8,823 bases of DNA. Source: Parachlamydia sp. GTDB lineage: Bacteria > Chlamydiota > Chlamydiia > Chlamydiales > Parachlamydiaceae. The translations under genes were made by a program, and so were the position numbers. The notes beneath the pieces were generated by a model. The model ran no database searches, was not told the DNA's origin, and was given only the letters and a program-made list of their open reading frames with translations. Below, one piece after another: positions 1 through 6,135 of this stretch. The first letter of the stretch is position 1. Each line of letters begins with the position of its first letter. The stretch covers positions 1 through 8,823 of the forward strand of contig JAJTHR010000099.1 of assembly GCA_021298935.1 (NCBI GenBank), read 5' to 3'.

Positions 1-641
1 CCTGCGACCATCAGTAATTGTTTGAAAATTTGCGGAGATTGAGGCAAGGCATAAAAGGTGCCTGGATAAACACGCGAGGGGACTAAGTAATCCCTTGCTC
101 CCTCAGGGGTGGATTTTCCAAGGACAGGTGTTGTGATTTCTGTAAATCCTTGTCCATCTAGGTATTGTCTGGTAAGAAGCATGGCCTGGTGGCGTACAAT
201 CAGTTTGCGGGCAATGTCGCCTCGGCGAATATCAAGGTAGCGGTACTTCAGCCTCAATTCTTCATTGACGTCGATGAGTTCGTCCGCAATGGAAAACGGA
301 GGAGTTTTTGCTTTAGATAGGATTTCGAGTTCATTCACTAATATTTCGATGTCGCCGGTCGCTAGCTTCGGATTGGCCATTCCCTCTTCGCGGGGAATCA
401 CTTGACCTTTTATGGAAATGACCCATTCTCCCCTAAGCTTTTCAGCGGCGGCATGGGCCAAGGGGCTTTTAATCGGATCGAAAACAAGCTGAGTCAGGCC
501 GAAGCGATCTCTCAAGTCAATAAAGATCAGTCCGCCATGATCCCTTCTTCGATTAACCCAGCCGGATAAGGTGACCAGGTCGCCGATATTTTCTTTGCGC
601 ATAGCTCCGCAATGGTGGGAGCGTCTATAGTCAAATGCCAT
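1..641 (-). CDS. aspS: Aspartyl-tRNA synthetase, N-terminal part (3' end outside window)
   Basis: Class II aspartyl-tRNA synthetase, a cytoplasmic enzyme charging tRNA with aspartate. I translated the minus strand by hand; about 213 codons lie in the window. Residues about 17-110 form the OB-fold anticodon-binding domain, with GWVNRRRDHGGLIFIDLRD at 27-45. The start of the catalytic domain follows, with TPVLGKSTPEGARDYLVPSR and then ALPQSPQIFKQLLMVAG at the truncated end. The start at 641 gives an N-terminus that aligns with family members; an in-frame ATG 13 codons later has a GGAG just upstream but would cut into the family N-terminus. No Shine-Dalgarno is obvious before 641. The start lies 2 bases after the hisS stop (TGA-AT-ATG), so translational coupling is likely. 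H35 and G87 correspond to the residues that mark non-discriminating AspRS (H31/G81 in Pseudomonas), whereas E. coli has L30/K81. That suggests it also charges tRNA-Asn for GatCAB; this is an inference from two positions. Confidence 0.97.
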   Translation of the reverse strand, partial: MAFDYRRSHHCGAMRKENIGDLVTLSGWVNRRRDHGGLIFIDLRDRFGLTQLVFDPIKSPLAHAAAEKLRGEWVISIKGQVIPREEGMANPKLATGDIEILVNELEILSKAKTPPFSIADELIDVNEELRLKYRYLDIRRGDIARKLIVRHQAMLLTRQYLDGQGFTEITTPVLGKSTPEGARDYLVPSRVYPGTFYALPQSPQIFKQLLMVA

Positions 642-643
642 AT

Positions 644-1936
644 TCAATCCATTTTATTTTTTTTTAAAAAATAGCTTAAGTCGCTGAAGGGGAGGCTAGT
701 TTTTACGCCAGTGGCCAATTCTTTTAACTCGATAAGATTTTGTTCCAATTCGTTATCTCCAATCACGGCCGCATAACGGGCACCTAACTGGTCGGCAGCC
801 TGCAATGCTTTCCCGACCTTTCGGTCGCTGAATTCCATTTGTGCGGGTATTCCCTCTTGACGTAGTTGATGCAAAAGCTCAAAGCTTTGCTTAGCTGCCG
901 GCTCTCCAAGCGGGATGATGTAGAGGAGAGGGCGCGCACGTTTAGGCAAGGAGACACCTTGGTTGATCAAGGTTTGAATGATTCGTTCGATCCCTGTTCC
1001 AAAACCGATGGAGGGGAGGTTAGGCCCGCCCAGCTCTTCCATGAGGCCGTCATAACGGCCGCCGCCGCCGATGCTGTTTTGAGCACCCAATTCTCCCGCT
1101 ACAATCTCAAAAACCGTTTCATTATAATAGTCCAGTCCTCTGACAAGCAAGGGATTGACTTTATAGGGAATGTTTAAGGCTTCTAAGTACTCTTTTAAAA
1201 GGGAAAAATGCTGACGCGAACTTTCATCCAGAAAATCAAGGATTGAAGGGGCGTTTGCCACGATTTCCTGATCGCTTGGATCTTTTGAATCTACAATACG
1301 AAGAGGGTTGGTTTCGAGGCGCCGCTGGCTATCTTCCGAAAGTTTACTCAGGTGTGGGGTAAGATACTCTTTAAGTTCCTGCCTGAATGTCAGCCGTGCC
1401 TCTTTTTTACCAATTGAATTGATATTCAGGCTTAAGTTCTTAAGACCGAGTCTTGTATAGAGAGTCCAAAGCAGATCGATCAGCTCGGCATCCTGTTTTG
1501 GGGAGGGGCTTCCAATGGCCTCCACGCCAAATTGGTGATGCTGTCTGTATCGCCCTGCTTGCGCCCGTTCGTAGCGAAACATGGGAGCGAGATAAAAAAG
1601 TTTAAGTTGCGAGGAAGGAGTGGCCAATTGATTCTCGACGACGGCCCGAATGACGGAGGCTGTCCCTTCAGGACGAAGTGTCATGGAACGTTTTCCCTTG
1701 TCTTCAAAGGTGTACATTTCCTTAGTGACGATGTCTGTTGTTTCACCGACACTTCGTTTGAAAAGTTCGGTGCGTTCAAAAAGAGGGGTGCGCACTTCTT
1801 CGTAGCCAAAATCGGCGGCCGTCTTCCTGGCTGTCATTTCAACAAATTGCCAGAGATGGGAGCTTTTCCAGAGCTCTTGCTCACTTGCTGGGAGGATGTC
1901 AAAGACGCCGGGGGGGATGGCAATTTTATTTTTCAT
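644..1936 (-). CDS. hisS: Histidyl-tRNA synthetase
   Basis: Complete 430-residue class II histidyl-tRNA synthetase, a normal bacterial length; it attaches histidine to tRNA-His in the cytoplasm. Visible signatures are TLRPEGT at 86-92, motif 2 around 119-141 (FRYERAQAGRYRQ then FGVEAIG), the histidine-specific LVRGLDYYNETVFE at 264-277, GGGGRYDGL at 290-298, and motif 3 GFGTGIERI at 311-319. The C-terminal anticodon-binding domain spans about 335-428. The start is the ATG at 1936, just before the family-typical PPGVFDILP. It overlaps the end of the upstream FHA-like gene by 11 bases (ATGAAAAATAA) and has no convincing ribosome binding site, so it is probably translated by coupling from that gene. 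aspS follows after 2 bases. Codons 424-427 contain a run of nine A on the coding strand, at the extreme C-terminus. No promoter of its own is evident, although one inside the upstream gene cannot be excluded. Confidence 0.98.
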   Translation of the reverse strand: MKNKIAIPPGVFDILPASEQELWKSSHLWQFVEMTARKTAADFGYEEVRTPLFERTELFKRSVGETTDIVTKEMYTFEDKGKRSMTLRPEGTASVIRAVVENQLATPSSQLKLFYLAPMFRYERAQAGRYRQHHQFGVEAIGSPSPKQDAELIDLLWTLYTRLGLKNLSLNINSIGKKEARLTFRQELKEYLTPHLSKLSEDSQRRLETNPLRIVDSKDPSDQEIVANAPSILDFLDESSRQHFSLLKEYLEALNIPYKVNPLLVRGLDYYNETVFEIVAGELGAQNSIGGGGRYDGLMEELGGPNLPSIGFGTGIERIIQTLINQGVSLPKRARPLLYIIPLGEPAAKQSFELLHQLRQEGIPAQMEFSDRKVGKALQAADQLGARYAAVIGDNELEQNLIELKELATGVKTSLPFSDLSYFLKKNKMD

Positions 1937-4097
1937 AGGTATCGCTTATTACGGTCTCTTTAGGGAACTGGTTGTCAAATTCTTCAATGAAAAAGGCTTT
2001 CTCTTCCTCCTGAATCAGTTTTTCATGGCTTAGCAACGATTCAAGAATGGAGCGGTCTTCTTTTTTCAAGCTGCTAATGTCCTGTAAAAGAGCCTTTTCA
2101 AGTTGGAATAGCAGCTCATTCCTTAGCAAGTTTTCGTATTTGATCACTTCGTCGCCATTCTGTAAGTAACCAATAGATAGCCATGAATTGGAAAGGATGA
2201 TCAAATCATCGAGTTCAGCCAGAGATTTCGCCTTTTTGACATGGGTCAGAATGTTATCTAAATTTTGGATGGCGCTTTCATCCACTTGAGCCGGCCGATC
2301 GTCCACTTCCTGTATGAGCTGCTCTAGCCTAAGCTGTTTGATATAACTCATAAATTGGTTAAAAGGCATGTCTTCATATTGATGGTAAAGCATGTCAATG
2401 ACTTCTTTAATTTGCAGCTTATGTCTGAAATCAGTGCGCAATGTTTGGTGCATGAGTTTCAGGTAGTCGGACTGAAACGAAGGGGAGGGCTTTTGCAGCT
2501 CTTGCGAAAGAAGCTGAACCAAGGAGTTGTAAAGCGGCTTCATTTCATTTTCACGCGCCATCGTTAAAGTCTGCAGCTGGATATAAAGTGGATGATTAAA
2601 ACCAGAAACTATCGGTGTTGAGGAAGGGATCTTTTCTTGATCAGCCAAGTTTTCGGCAGGTTTAACGTAGGCGAGGGTCTCTTCCTGGTCTTTTTCATTG
2701 AGAAAATGAACCTCAGTAATTTTTTGATCCTCATTTAAAATCAAATACCCAATCAAAAATTTATGGGCAGGGGCAAAAACTCTCAAGCCTTTATGGGTAG
2801 TCAATGCGGACTTTTTTCCTTCTTCATCATATAAAATGAAGGGGTAGAGTTGGGAGAATAGTTCGACGTCCTGCTTTAGATTGGTCACTTCCTGAGCCCC
2901 TCCCTTTCCTCCTTGCAAGGTCATTATTTTTTTTTTCAGGCCATGGCTCAGGCGATAATATCGCGGAGCATTGTAAATGATATTCTCAGCCCCTGCTTTA
3001 ATTTCCCTGAGCTCAGGCGGTGCTAAAAAATCCATCTTATGTGTTTGATGGGCAAGCGCAGATAGGGGGATGAGGGAACCTTCTTTAATTAAAGCAGAAA
3101 TTTCTTTGGCATTGGGCCCCTCCAAAGGATCCGAGTTGGCGAGCAGCCTGTTTAGGCTGCGCACTTCTTTGAGTGAACGGAGCTCCATCCATGAAGAGTC
3201 GACAACGATGATGGATTTAGGAATCAGCCAATGGAGGAGGCTCGGAGAAGGCTGAGCGATCAGCACAAAATGGGTAAAGTCGCTGTTGGTATAAATGCGC
3301 AGGCTATACGGGCAACAATTGAGCTGTCCCTGAACATCCAAATGACTTGCATAAGAGGTTGTGTTAGGAAGGACGTTGTGAAGATTGTTTTTTAAAAACT
3401 CAACATCTGCCCAATTTTGATTATGAGGTTTTAAATAATTCAGCTTTGCGTGGGTTAAAGCCATTGCCACATCGGCAACGGCTTGGGCGGCTTTCACTTC
3501 CTGGGCGTCCGCCTTATCGCTTGCCGTAAAATAGACGATGCTCCCTGTTATGAAGCTTAAGCTAAGCAGGGAAGCAATAATCAAAAAGACGAGCTTCCAT
3601 GCCTGTTTGAGATGGCTGCTGTCTGGATTAATTTTAAAACTATTTTGATTGTCGTCTTCCAAATCGCGCAGGTAGTCGTCTTTCAAACTTGTTTTTTCAA
3701 TGGCAGGAGTTTTAATCAAGGGAGTTTTTTCAAACGGAGGAAGTGGACAATCATTTTCAAGCGGGAGGGGCGGCTGTTTCGGTACGTTTATTTCACCCGG
3801 CTTGGACAAGTTCTCAAATAAAATTTCTTTTTGATGGACAATGATGACGTCCCCAGAATTGAGGAGTTTTTTCCCAAAAGGCTGACCATTGATGGAAACA
3901 AAAGGGTCGTTGGCTTGATTGATGAGGATCAGGAAGCCCTCTTGCTCTACAATTTTCAAGTGGACCGGCAAAATGGGATGATCGTCAGTCTCTAAAACCA
4001 AATCGACAAGGCTTGGATCGGATCCTAATAAAAGGGTGTTTTTATTAAATAAGTGGATTTCAGGATCGGATGTTGCATTGATTGTTAATCGTATCAT
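1926..4097 (-). CDS. Single-pass membrane protein with degenerate FHA-like N-terminal domain, function unknown
   Basis: I do not recognise a named gene for this 723-residue protein. Residues about 1-97 look like an FHA fold: LLLGSDPSLVDLVL at 22-35, LPVHLKI at 43-49, ING at 69-71 and LNSGDVIIV at 79-87 sit where FHA domains carry GR, SxxH, N(G) and GD. The phosphopeptide-binding Arg (GR is GS at 25-26) and the Ser of SxxH (Leu43) are missing, so phosphothreonine binding is doubtful. A proline-rich linker (about 100-135) and an acidic stretch follow. One membrane segment lies at about 168-190, with Lys164/Lys168 before it, suggesting FHA inside and the rest outside. Residues 194-500 are mixed, with a CysCys pair at 261-262; about 505-720 is mostly charged helix, possibly coiled coil. 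FHA-TM-periplasmic order recalls type III secretion SctD/CdsD proteins, but I see no clear SctD periplasmic repeats. It overlaps hisS by 11 bases and heads the hisS-aspS block. Only a weak AGAG precedes the ATG. An A10 run lies at codons 388-391. Confidence 0.85.
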   Translation of the reverse strand: MIRLTINATSDPEIHLFNKNTLLLGSDPSLVDLVLETDDHPILPVHLKIVEQEGFLILINQANDPFVSINGQPFGKKLLNSGDVIIVHQKEILFENLSKPGEINVPKQPPLPLENDCPLPPFEKTPLIKTPAIEKTSLKDDYLRDLEDDNQNSFKINPDSSHLKQAWKLVFLIIASLLSLSFITGSIVYFTASDKADAQEVKAAQAVADVAMALTHAKLNYLKPHNQNWADVEFLKNNLHNVLPNTTSYASHLDVQGQLNCCPYSLRIYTNSDFTHFVLIAQPSPSLLHWLIPKSIIVVDSSWMELRSLKEVRSLNRLLANSDPLEGPNAKEISALIKEGSLIPLSALAHQTHKMDFLAPPELREIKAGAENIIYNAPRYYRLSHGLKKKIMTLQGGKGGAQEVTNLKQDVELFSQLYPFILYDEEGKKSALTTHKGLRVFAPAHKFLIGYLILNEDQKITEVHFLNEKDQEETLAYVKPAENLADQEKIPSSTPIVSGFNHPLYIQLQTLTMARENEMKPLYNSLVQLLSQELQKPSPSFQSDYLKLMHQTLRTDFRHKLQIKEVIDMLYHQYEDMPFNQFMSYIKQLRLEQLIQEVDDRPAQVDESAIQNLDNILTHVKKAKSLAELDDLIILSNSWLSIGYLQNGDEVIKYENLLRNELLFQLEKALLQDISSLKKEDRSILESLLSHEKLIQEEEKAFFIEEFDNQFPKETVISDTYEK

Positions 4098-4185
4098 TAA
4101 ACAACTCTAAAGAAACACAAAGAAGGTTTGAAAACTTAAAATTTCAACATAGCTGGAGTGATTCAATGAATATATACACATTCAA

Positions 4186-4214
4186 CATGCAAATTTTAGA
4201 TAGAAATTTACATG
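4186..4214. repeat. Dyad symmetry, 11-base arms, 7-base spacer (operator-like)
   Basis: Arms CATGCAAATTT (4186-4196) and AAATTTACATG (4204-4214) are inverted repeats with one mismatch, separated by TAGATAG. It lies directly downstream of the possible -10 hexamer of the leftward promoter, so it would cover the transcription start or the first bases of the leader of the FHA-like/hisS/aspS transcript. It could be a repressor site or an RNA hairpin in the leader. The role is inferred from position only. Confidence 0.5.
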
Positions 4215-4244
4215 GGTATAACAGATTATGTGCAGTGAGGTCAA
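4215..4244 (-). promoter_or_regulatory. Possible sigma-70-type promoter for the FHA-like/hisS/aspS block
   Basis: On the minus strand, TTGACC (4244-4239) and TATACC (4220-4215) are separated by 18 bases. The -35 is close to consensus and the -10 is weak. A start near 4208 would leave a leader of about 110 bases before the ATG at 4097. Chlamydial promoters often diverge from consensus, so this is a weak prediction. Confidence 0.3.
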
Positions 4245-4373
4245 CTTATAAATGCTTATCAGGGCGAGAAAAATGGCAATAAAAAAATAAAATGAGGCTT
4301 TTATGTAGATCTTCTTGATTTGGAATAGGATCGGCCAGTATGATAGAGAGGTTGTAAAAATCGACTTTGACTA

Positions 4374-4427
4374 TTTTTTAGACCCCTCTGCTGCAGTTTG
4401 CTTCTCTCTCGTAGAGGGTCCAAAAAA
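4374..4427. repeat. Inverted repeat with T6/A6 outer ends
   Basis: The left arm (4374-4389, TTTTTTAGACCCCTCT) pairs with the right arm (4413-4427, AGAGGGTCCAAAAAA) with one mismatch and one bulged C, around a 23-base pyrimidine-rich loop. On both strands the T run is at the 5' side and the A run at the 3' side. This is the wrong polarity for an intrinsic terminator, whose T run follows the stem. It lies upstream of the predicted uhpC promoter. It may be a structured RNA piece, a protein-binding site or a repeat relic. Confidence 0.5.
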
Positions 4428-4453
4428 TTGTCAAGGTTGAGATAAAAATGATC

Positions 4454-4482
4454 TTGCCAAATTTTTGAGTAAGTATAATAGT
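4454..4482 (+). promoter_or_regulatory. Candidate uhpC promoter
   Basis: A perfect TATAAT lies at 4474-4479, but the good -35 match TTGCCA (4454-4459) is only 14 bases before it. The same -35 is 17 bases from AATAGT (4477-4482), a weaker -10. Either reading puts the start around 4486-4490 and gives a leader of about 65-70 bases before the GTG at 4555. Confidence 0.4.
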
Positions 4483-4543
4483 CCGAAATTTATATGAAAA
4501 AAAATAACATTCCCCTCAAGCTTTCGTTGACTGCTTCGTTTAT

Positions 4544-4550
4544 AAGGAGA
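4544..4550 (+). promoter_or_regulatory. Shine-Dalgarno site that fixes the uhpC GTG start
   Basis: AAGGAGA lies four bases before GTG at 4555. It is the clearest ribosome binding site in the window. It supports the GTG over Met38, the next in-frame methionine, which falls inside the first membrane helix. Confidence 0.85.
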
Positions 4551-4554
4551 TAGC

Positions 4555-5958
4555 GTGAATACTCTTCTAGCCTTCTTGCAACCAGCCCCCCACCAGCCCG
4601 AATTGCAAGATATAGACCTCGTTAATAAAGAGTATAAATATTGGCGCGTCAGGATCCTTTATTCAATGTTTATCGGCTATGCATTCTACTATTTTACCAG
4701 AAAAAGCTTTACCTTCGCCATGCCAGGGCTGATCCAGGACCTCAATTTTGATAAAAGCCAGCTCGGTATTCTGGGAAGCATTCTTTCCATCACCTATGGG
4801 ATCAGCAAGTTTGCAAGCGGCGTTATCGGCGATCGAACGAATCCCCGCTACATGATGGCTTTTGGCCTGATGATGACTGGTGTTTGCAATATATTATTCG
4901 GACTGTCTTCTTCCATTTTCTTTTTTGCCCTTTTTTGGGGTTTGAATGGCTGGTTTCAAGGATTCGGCTGGCCTCCCTGCGCTCGTTTTTTGACCCAGTG
5001 GTACTCCCATTCCGAAAGGGGATCTTGGTGGTCCACGTGGAATGTGTCCCATAATGTAGGCGGATTTTTAATTCCCTGGGTGGCGGGCGTGGCGCTGCAA
5101 TTCTTTGGATGGCGTTATGCTATGTATGTTCCCGGTGTTTTGTGTATTTTGGTCGGATTTTTTTTGATTAATCGCCTGCGCGATACCCCCCAGTCCATGG
5201 GGCTTCCTTCCGTTGAAAAATACCGTAATGATTATATCGACAAAGTGGAAGCCGAAGGAGGAGCCAAGGAAGAGCTATCTGCTCGTGAAATCCTGGTTGA
5301 TTATGTCTTGAAAAACCCTTACATCTGGCTTCTGGCGATCGCTTATTTTTTTGTGTATGCAGTACGTACAGGTATTAATGATTGGACAGCCTTATTTTTA
5401 GTGGAATCAAAAGGGTATAGCAGCATTGGAGCGAATGGGTCGGTCTCCCTTTTTGAAGTGGGTGGATTTTTTGGCAGCCTGGCTGCTGGATGGTCATCAG
5501 ATCGCCTGCTAGGCGCCAGAAGAGGGCCAATCAATGTTCTTTTTACTTTAGGGATGCTTTTTTTTATTCTTATTTTCTGGATGATCCCCCCCGGTTATAC
5601 CTTGCTTGATTCAGCATTAATGTTTTGCATCGGCTTTGCCATCTTTGGACCGCAAATGATGATCGGATTGGCAGCCGCTGAATTATCCCATAAAAAAGCC
5701 GCTGCGACATCGACTGGATTTGTCGGCTTTTTTGCCTATATCGGCGCGGCTTGTGCCGGCTACCCCTTAGGGGCCATTACTCAATCCTTTGGTTGGATGG
5801 GTTTTTTCTGGTCACTTGTGATCTGTGCGCTAGTCGCACTTATTCTTCTACTCCCCCTATGGTCAGTAACAGCCACTAAATTGCGCAGCGGTAAAGGGGA
5901 ATCGTCCATTGCCGTTAACCCCCAAGCGCCTTCTCAGGCGATAGCAAAAGGATGCTAA
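4555..5958 (+). CDS. uhpC: Hexose-phosphate:phosphate antiporter (MFS, organophosphate:Pi antiporter family)
   Basis: 467-residue inner-membrane transporter of the major facilitator superfamily. It belongs to the UhpT/UhpC/GlpT organophosphate:phosphate antiporters, which exchange sugar phosphates for inorganic phosphate. Family marks are YYFTRKSFTFAMPGL at 45-59, the signature RGSWWSTWNVSHNVGG at 155-170, and YFFVYAVRTGINDW ending near residue 277. Arg49 and Arg271 match the two substrate-binding arginines of GlpT (Arg45/Arg269). About 12 membrane helices are expected; the last ends near 438 and a short hydrophilic tail follows. In E. coli UhpC is a sensor beside UhpT, but chlamydial UhpC has been shown to transport glucose-6-phosphate, so scavenging host sugar phosphate is the likely role. 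No uhpA/uhpB regulators are nearby, which argues for a transporter rather than a sensor. The start is GTG with a strong AAGGAGA upstream. dnaE follows on the same strand after 177 bases. Confidence 0.93.
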   Translation: MNTLLAFLQPAPHQPELQDIDLVNKEYKYWRVRILYSMFIGYAFYYFTRKSFTFAMPGLIQDLNFDKSQLGILGSILSITYGISKFASGVIGDRTNPRYMMAFGLMMTGVCNILFGLSSSIFFFALFWGLNGWFQGFGWPPCARFLTQWYSHSERGSWWSTWNVSHNVGGFLIPWVAGVALQFFGWRYAMYVPGVLCILVGFFLINRLRDTPQSMGLPSVEKYRNDYIDKVEAEGGAKEELSAREILVDYVLKNPYIWLLAIAYFFVYAVRTGINDWTALFLVESKGYSSIGANGSVSLFEVGGFFGSLAAGWSSDRLLGARRGPINVLFTLGMLFFILIFWMIPPGYTLLDSALMFCIGFAIFGPQMMIGLAAAELSHKKAAATSTGFVGFFAYIGAACAGYPLGAITQSFGWMGFFWSLVICALVALILLLPLWSVTATKLRSGKGESSIAVNPQAPSQAIAKGC

Positions 5959-6135
5959 GAGGGTATCTGCAAAATTCGATCAGGCTGCTTTGCACATAAA
6001 ATCAATTACTATCACAGAGCCCAAAGACAGCACAGAGAGGGACGAATGAAAATAGACCTATTCTCTCTGTGTTCGCTGTGGACTCTGTGATAGTATTAAA
6101 AATTTTAAACAGTTTCTAATACATTGGCTTTCCCC
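5959..6135 (+). other. uhpC-dnaE intergenic region
   Basis: 177 bases without a gene, dominated by the palindrome at 6007-6095. A small TGCAAA/TTTGCA inverted pair precedes it just after the uhpC stop. I see no convincing promoter or ribosome binding site for dnaE in the last 40 bases. dnaE may depend on read-through from uhpC or on a non-consensus promoter. Confidence 0.6.
6007..6095. repeat. Long imperfect palindrome of CACAG/CTGTG units at 9-base spacing
   Basis: The two ends pair perfectly for 13 bases (6007-6019, TACTATCACAGAG, with 6083-6095). Pairing continues without gaps, with a few mismatches, to about 6040/6062, giving a stem of about 34 pairs and a loop of about 21 bases. The right arm has CTGTG at 6067, 6076 and 6085, exactly 9 bases apart. 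The left arm mirrors this with CACAG at 6013 and 6031 and a degenerate CAAAG at 6022. Downstream sequence is TTAAAAATTTTAAAC, not a T run, so an intrinsic terminator is unlikely, although the stem might protect RNA ends. From memory, CACAGAG-type palindromes are dispersed in several environmental bacteria. A MITE-like or REP-like element is the best guess. Confidence 0.75.

Larger units (their letters stand above)
4098..4554. other. Divergent intergenic region between FHA-like gene and uhpC
   Basis: 457 bases with no convincing gene. It is A+T-rich and must hold the promoters of both outward-facing transcripts. It contains a short dyad at 4186-4214, a possible minus-strand promoter at 4215-4244, a larger inverted repeat at 4374-4427, and plus-strand promoter and ribosome binding signals at 4454-4550. 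A 38-codon plus-strand reading frame (4166-4282) with a GGAG seven bases before its ATG is present but has no other support. Confidence 0.8.

Noticed and set aside
1532..1963. 143-codon open frame on the plus strand
   Set aside because: Antisense to the hisS start region, where the minus-strand frame carries clear HisRS motifs. No ribosome binding or domain support.
1926..4097. Direct assignment of the FHA-like gene as type III secretion sctD/cdsD
   Set aside because: The domain order is suggestive, but no clear SctD periplasmic motifs are visible and no other secretion genes are in the window, so no symbol was given.
4166..4282. 38-codon plus-strand frame with GGAG seven bases before its ATG
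   Set aside because: The ribosome site is plausible, but the peptide has no recognisable feature, no promoter is evident, and it overlaps the dyad and promoter candidate of the opposite strand. It is probably chance.
4367..4395. TTGACT as a -35 element for uhpC
   Set aside because: No acceptable -10 hexamer lies 16-18 bases downstream; that position falls in the loop of the inverted repeat.
4374..4427. Bidirectional intrinsic terminator
   Set aside because: The T runs precede the stem on both strands, and no gene ends next to it; it sits between two gene starts.
6007..6110. Intrinsic terminator after uhpC
   Set aside because: The stem is long, but the sequence after it is TTAAAAATTTTAAAC without a T run, and the internal 9-base periodicity points to a repeat element.
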